Below are positions 1-8,007 of a stretch of 15,757 nt of DNA, piece by piece. The position numbers were made by a program, and so were the translations under genes. Position 1 is the first letter of the stretch; the number at the start of each line of letters is the position of its first letter. The notes beneath the pieces were generated by a model. That model was given only the letters and a program-made list of their open reading frames with translations, was not told the origin of the DNA and made no database searches. Source of the stretch: Chromera velia (lineage: Eukaryota; Sar; Chromeraceae); assembly GCA_018398765.1 (NCBI GenBank), contig JAHBMJ010002477.1, positions 1-15,757 on the forward strand. Direction: 5' to 3'.

Positions 1-600
1 TTATCGCGTATGAAGGCCTAAATACGACTAAAAATTAGTCTGAAATTCTTACTAACAGTTATAGCAAATCGATCTGCAAACTGTCTACAATACATATTCT
101 TTACCTGAGTTTATAAAACTAATTTACCATATTTTTTCTAACATTTTTAAAAAGGAAAAAATGACGATCTAGAGAATGATTGACTCGTTTTCTAGTTAAC
201 GTGATCTCTCAATATACTAATAACTCGATTAGGTTCGATACGAAAACACAGTAAAGGTATCTGTGAAAAGGCCCCAGACACGAAGGACGGTCCGAGGACC
301 GCGGGGGGGTGAGCCAACAGTATTTGACCTAGTCTTTGACAATGTATTACAGTGTCTGCATATATGTCTACATCACTTACACAATAGTTACTCTTTCATT
401 ATCTTTCACCCTTTGTCCTAGCCTTTGTCTCTCAATCTTACTGTCTATCTGAGACACTGTCAGTTTCTCTACTTCAGTCTGGGTATATCGGCCTCGCTCT
501 CTTTCTTCTAAGCAGAACCGTACATCCATCTGGCTCTTTCCCTCTCTCGTTCTCTATCTCTCCCTGATCATGAGTTTTCGTCTGCCACCTGTCTGCTAAC
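1..600. other. AT-rich non-coding stretch
   Basis: No believable coding region is seen. The first 240 bases are AT-rich without obvious repeats. A perfect inverted repeat CGGTCC-GA-GGACCG lies at 288-301, followed by a run of seven G. From about 420 the plus strand becomes pyrimidine-rich (many TCTC/TCTG words) and leads into the microsatellites that follow. Confidence 0.6.
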
Positions 601-610
601 GTGTGCACGT

Positions 611-719
611 ACACATATACACACACACACAGACACACACACACACACATACATACACACACATACACACACACACACACACACATACACACACACACAT
701 ATATATACACACACTCACG

Positions 720-776
<57 letters not shown>
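611..776. repeat. Compound (AC)n(AG)n microsatellite 1
   Basis: An imperfect AC tract (611-715, with AT interruptions) runs into a nearly pure AG tract (723-776). Open frames through it on either strand encode only Cys-Val, Thr-His or Arg-Glu alternations and are not genes. The AC-then-AG order recurs in three other places in the window when read on the appropriate strand. Confidence 0.95.
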
Positions 777-874
777 TTCACACTCTTACCGCTACATCGT
801 ATACACATATAAGCACACACATTACTCAGACTGACAAGCTCGCATAGGTATAGATCACACACGCACGGATGGAG

Positions 875-876
875 AC

Positions 877-943
<67 letters not shown>

Positions 944-949
944 AAGAGA
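875..949. repeat. Compound (AC)n(AG)n microsatellite 2
   Basis: AC dinucleotides at 875-922 pass directly into AG dinucleotides at 922-949. The arrangement and orientation are the same as in the tract at 611-776, about 100 bases upstream, which suggests duplication of a compound unit or repeated growth from the same type of seed. Confidence 0.95.
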
Positions 950-1376
950 ACGGAAGATCAGATAGGGACGTGCTCAGGAATGTTCCCTTTCCTTCAAAGT
1001 TTCTAAGGCTTTCATTTCATTCACAGACTGATACGTAAAACATTTAAAATTGTGCAGTGCAAAAAGAGGCAGTGGCCCTGGGCAGTGACCCTAAAGCAGG
1101 CAAGCAACCCAGAGAGTTTTGAGTGTGACTTCAAGCAAGCAGACCTCGGTGCACCGCCTAGTGGTTGTACAAAAGAATATGCAGGCAAATACATACCGAG
1201 AGACAACCATACACACTAGCATACACAGGCTCTGCAGTAAAGTGAAGCGGGAATGTTACAGAGCCTTTCAAAAGAAGCTCTCACGTACACATAAAAACAC
1301 ATAAGGCAGAAAGGCCGACACAATGAAATACATTATGGATGTAGTCCTGCTAGAGCCTTGAAGCACAAACTGCCCA

Positions 1377-1378
<2 letters not shown>
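950..1378. other. Non-coding spacer
   Basis: Short open frames occur on both strands, but none has convincing composition, length or splice context. No RNA gene is recognised. Confidence 0.5.
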
Positions 1379-1417
<39 letters not shown>

Positions 1418-1481
1418 TCTCTCTGTCTCACTCTCGCCCTCGCTCTTACTCTCACTCTTGCTTTTTCTCTCTCTTTCTCTC

Positions 1482-1527
<46 letters not shown>
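1379..1527. repeat. Imperfect (CT)n tract
   Basis: About 150 bases of CT dinucleotides with scattered G, A and TTT interruptions. The apparent Ser-Leu open frame on plus and the Glu-Arg frame on minus are products of the repeat. Confidence 0.93.
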
Positions 1528-1530
<3 letters not shown>

Positions 1531-1589
1531 CTCCTGGCCTCATACACATAAGCATACACCTATATACAATATCATACAGACAAACATAC

Positions 1590-1795
1590 GGAGAAGCAGA
1601 CAGATAGGTAGGCAGGCGAGCAGGTGGGCAGGCAGGCAAACAGGCCATATTTTCATTCCAGGGGAGGGGAATTTTTTTACAGACAGCAAGACAGACGTAG
1701 AAGACAGACAAATAGTCAGTTACTGTGACTGTCTGTCGCTGCTAGTTGATCAGTGGGTTAGTCAGTCAGTCAGGCAGTCAGTCAGCCAGTCTTTC
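1590..1795. repeat. Tetranucleotide repeats (GGCA)n and (GTCA)n
   Basis: Two degenerate tetranucleotide tracts: AGGT/AGGC/GGCA units at about 1601-1642, and GTCA units with single-base variants at about 1761-1790. They continue the simple-repeat character of the left end. Confidence 0.8.
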
Positions 1796-2587
1796 GCCCT
1801 TACGCTTTTTTTCAGAGTCTTAGCACTCCTGCACTCAATCAACGTGCACCCGGTCACTCAAAGGAGACGAATTTCAATACACACATAGCCTAAGAGACAC
1901 AGAAAAATGTGGAACGGAGAAAGCCAGACAGAGCATACGAAGATAAAACCATATCACAGACTGGCATCCACGCACATAAATACCGGAAAAATTTGTTTAC
2001 AGGGGCACCGTGTATCGAAACGAGTATCGTGGACAGCAACGGGGGGATACTTTAAGACAGACATGTAGACGGACACGGAAACCCAACACGGCTACTCATT
2101 CACCCATTTACTCAAAGATACAAAGATTCACAGCCCAAAGTCAGTACAGACAGGAAATCATATATATTGCATGGCAGGCTCAAACAGGGTGAATAGAGCT
2201 AGAGGAGAGCCATAGGCGCCCGGGTTCAACAGCTTGCTCGCGGCAGAGAGTCGCATACGCTTGCTAGCAGATTGTCTCTGACTGTCTCCCTTTCATTTAT
2301 GGAATCAAATAAACAGGAGAAATATGAAGACAGGAACAGATTGACCACTCACCTTTCCTTGGAGCAGGACAGGTGGAGACTAGTGGAGACCTGACCAAAG
2401 GGCAGATCTGCTTAGTCCGGAAATAATATGAAACTCACAACAGACAGATTGAGACGCACGGAGACAGTGTTTGAAGAGTAGTGTTTTCACCCAGCTCTCA
2501 CTCACTGTCATGCCCACGTCCGTCATTAAGTTAAAGATTTCCCTCATCTGCTCACCCACATTACAAAGTCTGACAAAGCTGTCGAAC
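1796..2587. other. Non-coding stretch without recognised features
   Basis: A mixed-composition sequence of about 790 bases. A minus-strand open frame of 78 codons (2380-2616) has ordinary amino-acid composition and could be an isolated exon, but it has no recognisable domain and no TGCAG acceptor that I could pair with it. An AATAAA-type word (caaataaac) occurs near 2305-2315; I cannot tie it to a gene. Confidence 0.4.
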
Positions 2588-2610
2588 AGCGCATCTGATA
2601 GCGCATCTGA
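2588..2610 (+). repeat. Tandem 11-bp repeat AGCGCATCTGA
   Basis: Two exact copies, 2588-2598 and 2600-2610. The second continues as GCGCATCTGAATT (2601-2613), and the same 13 bases recur at 3395-3407 immediately inside the right arm of the inverted repeat. The word may therefore belong to the same mobile unit. Confidence 0.8.
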
Positions 2611-2803
2611 ATTCAAACCTCAGAGGCGGTCGAATTCAATCATTTCAATCAATGACATGCATGTGCAAAATTTTTACTGCACGGTCCCGTAAGGCGTTTG
2701 CAACCCGAAATGTGAGGAAGTACGTAAGTGGCGCGCGTGCGAAATTCGGTGTAGGGGGCGGGGCTCACCTTTACTTTTTTCCTTTCGGTTTGGGCTACAG
2801 ATA

Positions 2804-2887
2804 CCGTGGCTCGGGGGCCACGGCATGCGATTCGGGATTTATTTTTTTGAAAAAAAGAAGTTTTCAGATGCATGCTGGGGGCCCCCA
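2804..2887. other. GC-rich hairpin and 12-bp palindrome
   Basis: A perfect hairpin (CCGTGGC, loop TCGGGG, GCCACGG) occupies 2804-2823, followed by complementary T and A runs (about 2843-2857) and by the palindrome TGGGGGCCCCCA at 2876-2887. They lie just outside the left arm of the inverted repeat and may be part of the same element's subterminal structure. Confidence 0.7.
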
Positions 2888-2910
2888 ACATATTGAAAAA
2901 GGGGCCCCGG

Positions 2911-2966
2911 CACTCCACTTCCACGCCCAACGACTTTCCGGGGCCCAATTCAATTTGTTCAAAATT
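2911..2966 (+). repeat. Left inverted arm
   Basis: 56 bases, 93% identical to the reverse complement of 3408-3463. GGGGCCCCGG immediately before it (2901-2910) partly repeats the arm's GC core. Confidence 0.9.
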
Positions 2967-3407
2967 CTGACAGACTGCATGAATTTTGTCAGATGTGAAT
3001 CTGATGATTGAGGGTTTTTTTATGTATGCCGCATCCCCATATATGAGAGGCGGATCTAACCTAGTTTGTCAATTTGTTCCATCCTACGACTACCAGCGAT
3101 AAAAATAGGTATAACTTCGATGACCCTGATACAGCTGATCAATCGCAGCTTCACAACATGTTGGACAATCAAAAGAAAGAAAAAAGGGACACAGGGGATA
3201 CAGGGCAGAACCTTCGAAACACTTCAGTTCTTTCATTGAAAAAAGGCTACCCTTTGAATCAGAAAGACTTTAGTTGTGCAGAGGTATATCCTGCACGTCT
3301 TCCATCCCTTCAAAGAACTTCTGCTTTAAACATGCACCCCATCAAAACTCTTTCTTTAAACTCAATTCCCCAAACTTTTTCGATTCATTAGCTTGCGCAT
3401 CTGAATT

Positions 3408-3463
3408 AATTTCGAATAAATTGAATTGGGCCCCGGAAAGTCGTTGGGCATGCAAGTGGAGTG
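3408..3463 (-). repeat. Right inverted arm
   Basis: Reverse-complement partner of 2911-2966. The differences are two near the outer end (CCAC versus GCAT context) and two near the inner end. Intact pairing would make a long stem closing a 441-base loop. Confidence 0.9.
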
Positions 3464-3559
3464 GATATAAGATTAATGTCTGAAGGATTGGCCTCCTTCC
3501 CCAATTAATGCTGAGCGTTCGTATACCATAGGTTTTCTCAAAGTATTTCAAGCTGCATT

Positions 3560-4114
3560 TGTATGTTAATTGATAGAGCTGCTAGTTTATAGCTGCTAGT
3601 AGAGCTAAAACTAGAGCTAAAACTAGAGCTAAAACTGTAGTAAAACATGATTGCTCAGATATATAATACTAGTTTAAATAGTTAGTTTATATTTTAAAAT
3701 CAATCTCGGAGCTTAAATTAGAAGTTGAATGTGACACCCTACTACTACGGCCCTAGCTAATCTAGGCCCTAGTCTACGCTCTAATTAGTACGCTGCTACT
3801 AGCCTTCTAGTAGCTGCTAGTAATAGTGATAGTGATAATTGTTGCCCTAGCAGGCCCTAACTGTAGCCTTACTAAGTATTAGCCTATAGGTAGAGCACTG
3901 TCGTCGTTCTACCAGAAGTCGCCTGACTTGCCTCTGCACGAACAGCAAAGGTGCGCCCCATTGCTGAGGCTTCAGACTGTATCCCAGGGCCTCCCTGAGG
4001 CTTCCCCCAGACTGTTAACGACCAACATTATTTGTTCACTTTAAATATAAGCATAACTCAATCATGATGCAGTAGGCCAGTAGCTTAATTCTATTTTTTT
4101 CAAAGTTTTTCTTC
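3560..4114. other. CTAG-rich AT-rich DNA hosting the retroelement
   Basis: No gene seen. It is unusually dense in CTAG, TAGTAG and AGCTGCTAG words. It holds the 12-bp tandem repeat at 3600-3635, a perfect 8-bp hairpin (GCTACTAG-CCTT-CTAGTAGC, 3795-3814), and a short direct repeat CTGAGGCTTC...AGACTGT at 3964-3980 and 3995-4015. Similar TAGTAG-rich sequence resumes at about 6745-6815, on the other side of the retroelement, as expected if the element interrupted one continuous tract. Confidence 0.6.
3600..3635 (+). repeat. 12-bp tandem repeat TAGAGCTAAAAC, three copies
   Basis: Three exact consecutive units, followed by the partly related TGTAGTAAAAC. It lies in the CTAG-rich host DNA upstream of the retroelement. 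Confidence 0.9.
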
Positions 4115-4119
4115 TTATT
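4115..4119 (+). repeat. Target-site duplication TTATT, left copy
   Basis: TTATT directly precedes the first base shared by the two long direct repeats, and TTATT directly follows the last shared base (6711-6715). A 5-bp duplication is the usual product of retroviral-type integration. Chance cannot be excluded for a 5-bp AT word in AT-rich DNA. Confidence 0.65.
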
Positions 4120-4421
4120 AGTTGATATACAAGGTATCAGTTGTTCCGTCTGCATCGACGGTGAGGGGCTGGGCCGCGGAGTGATCTACTTGGTGAGCCG
4201 TGCGGCACACCCGGCCCGCTTGTATACAAATTCGATTCTAAGACTTCGCCGCGCGCGCATTTGGGTGCGCATTCAGTGTACCGCTTCATGCAGATTGATT
4301 CAGGCTGACTTCATGCGTTTGGTTGATCTAGCCGGATGTTGGTTGTCCTCCAGATTCACAGACTTCCCACGAAGAGCTCTGAAGGAAGAACACCGCTACG
4401 CTCACTACTCCAATTATTACT
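4120..4421 (+). repeat. 5' long terminal repeat (302 bp)
   Basis: Begins AGTTGATATAC and ends CAATTATTACT. Aligned by eye to 6415-6710 it shows 17 substitutions and one 6-bp length difference (the extra bases are in this copy, near 4240), about 94% identity. Fifteen of the 17 substitutions are transitions, several at CpG/TpG/CpA positions. The open frame through it also appears in the other copy and is not taken as a gene. Confidence 0.9.
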
Positions 4422-4422
4422 G

Positions 4423-4432
4423 CGGTTAACAG
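4423..4432 (+). promoter_or_regulatory. Candidate primer-binding site for a tRNA-Asn half
   Basis: CGGTTAACAG begins two bases after the 5' LTR. It is the exact complement of CTGTTAACCG, the core of the tRNA-Asn(GUU) anticodon arm as I recall it from eukaryotic tRNA-Asn genes. Most LTR elements pair with the 3' end of a tRNA and have a TGG start here; this one does not. Drosophila copia pairs with the anticodon region of a cleaved initiator-Met tRNA, so an internal match has precedent. The match is only 10 nt; the following GAAGGC does not continue it. Confidence 0.5.
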
Positions 4433-4483
4433 GAAGGCTCTTCTCTTGAACTCGTCTTCATCTGCTGATTTGATTCTTCAAGC

Positions 4484-6058
4484 ATGTTGTCTAGTAACGT
4501 ATCTTCTTCCTCAGTCACTCCTCTGCGATTTACTGATGATGACCCTCCACAGCGTTATCAGATCACCGATGGCTACGCATATCTGAAGCTCACCAAGATA
4601 TGGGCAAAAGGTTGTACGACCCTGACTAGTCTCGAGAAGCTGTACAAGGTCTTGCATATTTCTTCTTTTGCTGCTGGAGACGATACTCTCCATGGTTGGA
4701 TTAAAGAACTTGCTTCAACGACTGAGGGAGCTGTTCCCCAGAGGACTAGTGGAGAGCAAAACGCACCGTTCAAAAAGCGTTTCCAAGACTGGGCCATCAA
4801 GTTTTTGTCTGCACTGGTAGGAGAGCAGGCACTTCTCTTGGAGGATGCACAGAAAGAGACGGCCTGGAAGACGTTTGAGAACTTTAATGTCCTCGTGAAG
4901 ACGCTTCCTGTGGATCTGTCTCTGAGAGAGACTAAGGCGGCCTACACCGAGCTTCAGAAGGACTTGAAGGCCAGATCCATCGCTCCTTTGGACTGGGTAA
5001 GTGGATTCAAGTTCTGGGATCTCCATCCCGATGAGACAAAGGTACTGGCTCACACGAAGAAGAAGAAGGTGATTGCAGCGGCAAGGACTGAACCGGTAGC
5101 TCCGAGGTACTCTTGGGCATACCAAAGGGAGATCATTGTGGAGGCACTTCCGACTCAGAGTCTGCACGCGCGCCACACTCGGAATAAGTGGGTGGCGTCC
5201 GTGAAGAACGGCGTCTTCCAGATCGTCTCTTCGGTCACCAAGAAGGAAATCGAAATCTTTAAGCACCAGAAGCAGTTCCTCTCCCCTGCAGCTAGCTAGG
5301 CAGCTGGTGCCACACTGGCACAGCTCCTTCTAGCTCTGCCAAGTACTGGAGTCACTCTTCGACTCTACCAGAACGGATGGAGGGCTAGATTTTGACTAAA
5401 TGGATCCTCAGCACGCCCGTCATCTTGCCAACGTCAGCTCTCCCAAAACTACAAGATCCAGTACGACAAGTGGAGAACGAAGCAGAACGAGAGTGATGGC
5501 AATAAGCGAAATGAGGGAGGAAAGAGAAGTGGTTTTAAAGGCGGCCAGCATAGCCAGTCCGTACATTCTAAGAATAAAGCTCAGGATGCACCTCCCGCTC
5601 CCGTCTCCAGCCAGTTGCCTCTCTCTGATGCTGATATTTAAAAACTGGCCAGAACGATGGTACAGCTTCAGCAGGAGAAAGAAGAGTCTGACGAGAAGAA
5701 GAAGATGAGTCAGAGAGCGAATAGTGAAAGGGTGAGGTTTGCTCTCACCTCTTGCGATGCGGAAACATATGAAGTGATGCGCAGGGGCGATGTGGATATG
5801 GTCTTCCCCGACTCCGATAGTCCATCTGGTATCTATAATACCTATGGGTACAATCCTTTCTCAGAAGGGAATGTATTTATATCTGAGTTTTCTCCTCTCT
5901 TGCATGAGTGTGGGGGGGGGGAAGAGAAGAAAGAATCCAGAGAAGAAATCGAACAGGCAAGAAAATTGACTGAGAAGCAAACAGAAAGCTCTTCCTCTTC
6001 ATCTCCTTCAAATTTTGATAAAGACGCATTCATGGCCCGATTTACTCAGTTCTTCTGA
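4484..6058 (+). pseudogene. Gag-like ORF with three in-frame stops
   Basis: One frame (525 codons with the final stop) starts at ATG 4484 and is interrupted by TAG 5297-5299, TGA 5393-5395 and TAA 5639-5641 before ending at TGA 6056-6058. Coding-like composition continues past each stop without a frame change. The first part (271 codons) is mixed helical sequence rich in Lys, Leu and Thr. The part around 5430-5560 is rich in Lys, Arg, Gly, Asn and Gln, like the basic nucleic-acid-binding end of a Gag. The last part (5657-6058) is acidic with Glu/Lys runs, a Ser run and a G9 homopolymer near 5912-5920. No CCHC zinc knuckle is seen. TGA is followed by CTA, a known strong readthrough context; the other stops have no such context I recognise. 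Either the copy has decayed by point mutation, or some stops are read through. Gag is inferred from position and charge only. Confidence 0.6.
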
Positions 6059-6146
6059 AGAGTCTTTGTATGCTTTCTTCCTTCCTCTGTTGTTCTTCCA
6101 GTATTGTGAAGAGCTCATCTTTTGAAAAGCAACAGACAGCCAGACC

Positions 6147-6250
6147 TAAGAGGCAGGCCGAAGAAAGGCAAACTTAAGAGGCAGGCCAGAGACAGACAGT
6201 TTTGTGATGCCTAGCCCTCTGACCTTGTTCTTGTGATGTCTAGCCCTCTG
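6147..6250 (+). repeat. Two adjacent short duplications in the element's 3' non-coding part
   Basis: TAAGAGGCAGGCC occurs at 6147-6159 and 6175-6187 (28 bases apart). TTGTGATGYCTAGCCCTCTG occurs at 6202-6221 and 6231-6250 (29 bases apart, one C/T difference). Similar spacing suggests successive slippage or template-switch duplications, or a small array of protein- or RNA-binding sites between the ORF and the 3' LTR. Confidence 0.85.
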
Positions 6251-6319
6251 TCTCTCTGCTATCCTTTTCTGTGTGCTCTTTGCTCTCTAACACTGGCAGA
6301 AATATAAAAAGAAGGAATG

Positions 6320-6384
6320 ATTTCATTAGCTCAGGTAGTTAGAGCAAACGGCTGTTTTGACTTGGTTTCGATTCCGCTTCTTTC
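6320..6384 (+). pseudogene. tRNA-Asn-like relic
   Basis: TAGCTCAGGTAG (6327-6338) fits a Pol III A-box and continues as TTAGAGC, giving a perfect D-arm pairing GCTC/GAGC. CGGCTGTT (6349-6356) matches the 5' side of a tRNA-Asn anticodon arm. GGTTTCGATTCC (6364-6375) is a B-box with one extra T. The distance from A-box start to B-box end is 49 bases rather than about 55, and neither the acceptor stem nor the 3' half of the anticodon stem pairs, so it cannot be a working tRNA. It may be a tRNA-derived fragment captured by the element, or the head of a SINE. It sits about 30 bases upstream of the 3' LTR. Confidence 0.5.
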
Positions 6385-6405
6385 TTTGAGCATCGAAACG
6401 AAATC

Positions 6406-6414
6406 GAGGGGGGG
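6406..6414 (+). promoter_or_regulatory. Polypurine tract (GAGGGGGGG)
   Basis: Nine purines end exactly where the 3' LTR begins (6415), in a wider purine-rich context from 6395 interrupted only by TC at 6404-6405. In LTR elements this tract resists RNase H and primes plus-strand DNA synthesis, and position and composition fit. It supports taking A6415, not G6416, as the LTR's first base. Confidence 0.7.
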
Positions 6415-6710
6415 AGTTGATATACAGGGTGTCAGTTGTTCCGCCTGCATGGACAGTGAGGGGCTGGGCCGCAGGATGATCTACTTGGTGAGCCGTGCAG
6501 CACGCCTGGCCCGCTTGCATGCAAATTCGATTCTTCGCCGCGCGCGCATTTGGGTGCGCATTCAGTGTACCGCTTCATTCAGATTAATTCAGGCTGACTT
6601 CATGCGTTTGGTTGATCTAGCCGGATGTTGGTTGTCTTCCAGATTCACAGACTTCCCATGAAGAGCTCTGAAGGAAGAACACCGCTACGCTCACTACTCC
6701 AATTATTACT
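6415..6710 (+). repeat. 3' long terminal repeat (296 bp)
   Basis: Partner of 4120-4421, lacking 6 bp present in that copy. It starts AGTTGATATAC and ends CAATTATTACT, and the right-hand TTATT follows at 6711. The copies have had time to diverge by about 6%, so the insertion is not very recent. Confidence 0.9.
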
Positions 6711-6715
6711 TTATT
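6711..6715 (+). repeat. Target-site duplication TTATT, right copy
   Basis: Matches 4115-4119. See the left copy. Confidence 0.65.
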
Positions 6716-7052
6716 TTGAAAATTTAATCATTTGCTACACTTTTCTAGTAGTAGTTATGCAATCAATACTGTAGTCTACTGTAGTCCTAGCTGTACTCTG
6801 ATTCTGTAGTATCCGATGAACAACAATAACCCAGCAAACTATAGTAACCAACAAACAAAAAATGACATTGAGACTTTGTTTTAATTTAGAAGTCTTTCAT
6901 TGTTTTTCTAACCTATCAACGGCAGCATTTTTGCTTTTGATTCATAAGGTACCTGAAGGCCTACAACGCCCGACCGTGCTCCATCTTCTCCATCTGTTTG
7001 AACAAGTTGACAGAGGAGAGGAAGAGACTCCAGCGCCCTCCTACGGGATTTG

Positions 7053-7088
<36 letters not shown>

Positions 7089-7254
7089 GGGAAGGCCTTA
7101 GGGCGGAACATATCAATCAATCAATCAATCAATCAATACATATAGTACATCGATCTAGACATCGATTGACACTGGCAAATCATGTTACGGATGCATGATT
7201 CAAAGGCTGGAATCACAGCATAAATGAGTGAAGATGCACATTGGAGTATGCAGC
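6716..7254. other. AT-rich spacer with microsatellites
   Basis: No gene seen. TAGTAG-rich sequence at about 6745-6815 resembles the DNA left of the retroelement. It holds the (TA)n and ATCA repeats listed separately, and ends at the stop codon of the minus-strand gene. No clear poly(A) signal for that gene is recognised. Confidence 0.55.
7055..7137. repeat. (TA)n and (ATCA)n microsatellites
   Basis: A pure TA run at 7055-7085 and six or so ATCA units at 7111-7137, 25 bases apart. Confidence 0.95.
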
Positions 7255-7976
7255 CTAGCCCATCTTTCCATTCGGCAGGGAGAATGGGAACATCGGCCGT
7301 GGGCATTCCGGGCGTTGTTCGTCTCTCGATTCTGTGCACCCCGACAGGCCCTGGACCCTTTTTCTGTACATGCGCTCCATCGGCTGCTGGCCCTCGTGCG
7401 GCAACGAAGCCTTACGAACAATGTGAAGAGTCTCTCCACGACTTTCCATCACATGAGGCGCCTCTGAAAGGGAAGGAAGAGGACCCGTGCTTTCCTTAAT
7501 GGTCCGTGGGTCACCGTCCCCGTGCTTCCGTGTTTGCTCGCAGGGCCTCTCATTCTCTTTCTCCTTCTCCTTCTCTTTATCGTTCAGCCACAGGGGAGGC
7601 TCACTGCGAGACGGCCGCGTTGAGGGCGAGAGCATTTGACTGCCACCTGTCGCCATCGAAAGAGGCACCCCCGCCCCCTTGCCTCTCTGTGCGTGAACCC
7701 CAACTTCCTCCCACCCTCTGCTCCCACAGTCCTCCCCGAAGTGCTTCACTTGACTTACCTCCCTGTCGGTGCTCTCTCGCACCTTCTCTGAATCCGCTGA
7801 GAGGACGAGGGGTGGCTTCTCTGAGTCCGTAGACAGGCGCAGAGATTCGCTTGGTGGATCGAATCGGAGGAGCTCGCGCCTGCAGATGAAGACGAGAAGG
7901 AAAGGAAAGGAAAGGAAAGGAAAGGGAAAGAGGGTTGGGATGAACACCGAATCGGAGAAAGGAAGAAAAGAAAGAA

Positions 7977-8007
<31 letters not shown>

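Larger units (their letters stand above)
2911..3463. mobile_element. Foldback or MITE-like element with 56-bp inverted arms
   Basis: The left arm (2911-2966) and the reverse complement of the right arm (3408-3463) differ at 4 of 56 positions, and both carry the GC core TTCCGGGGCCCAATTCAATT. The 441-bp interior holds one plus-strand open frame of 105 codons (3074-3391) with no recognisable transposase motif. I could not find a convincing target duplication at the outer ends, so the arms may be subterminal and the true ends further out. It may be a non-autonomous DNA transposon, a foldback element, or two inverted copies of one short repeat. Confidence 0.6.
4120..6710 (+). mobile_element. Non-autonomous LTR-type retroelement, gag-like frame only
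   Basis: About 2.6 kb. Direct terminal repeats (4120-4421 and 6415-6710) enclose one long plus-strand reading frame (4484-6058). Retroelement signs are the direct repeats starting and ending at the same bases, the TTATT duplication, a possible primer-binding site abutting the 5' repeat (4423-4432) and a purine/G tract abutting the 3' repeat (6406-6414). No reverse transcriptase, integrase, protease or tyrosine-recombinase motif is visible, so the element would need proteins from elsewhere. Size and content resemble the described class of terminal-repeat elements carrying only a GAG frame (TR-GAG); LARD or TRIM are alternatives. Two features are odd: the termini are AGT...ACT rather than TG...CA, and a tRNA-like stretch lies just inside the 3' repeat. 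I infer a retroelement from structure, not from protein homology. Confidence 0.75.

Noticed and set aside
596-922. Long open frames in AC/AG/CT tracts (also 1268-1888, 12150-12391, 15411-15713)
   Set aside because: The translations are dinucleotide-repeat alternations (Cys-Val, Thr-His, Ser-Leu, Arg-Glu) and open in several frames at once.
1601-1790. CRISPR array
   Set aside because: The regular look comes from GGCA/GTCA tetranucleotides with no unique spacers. No direct-repeat and spacer pattern exists anywhere in the window, and the genome looks eukaryotic.
2380-2616. Minus-strand 78-codon frame of ordinary composition
   Set aside because: Possible isolated exon, but no domain, no matching splice partner and it overlaps a small tandem repeat. 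Too little to call a gene.
3074-3391. 105-codon frame inside the inverted-repeat element
   Set aside because: No recognisable transposase or other motif and a weak coding look; it is mentioned only within the element.
4181-4429. Similar open frames in both LTRs (4181-4429 and 6317-6661)
   Set aside because: The resemblance between them is explained by the LTRs being duplicates. The frame differs by a 6-bp indel and substitutions, and there is no independent sign of a protein.
6320-6384. A functional tRNA-Asn gene
   Set aside because: Acceptor stem and anticodon stem do not pair, the B-box has an insertion and the spacing is short; treated as a relic.
7758-7758. Consensus GTAAGT donor in exon 2 of the minus-strand gene
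   Set aside because: No TGCAG acceptor was found downstream on that strand before the stop. The CTTTCAG near 7464 would give an early stop, so a continuous exon was preferred.
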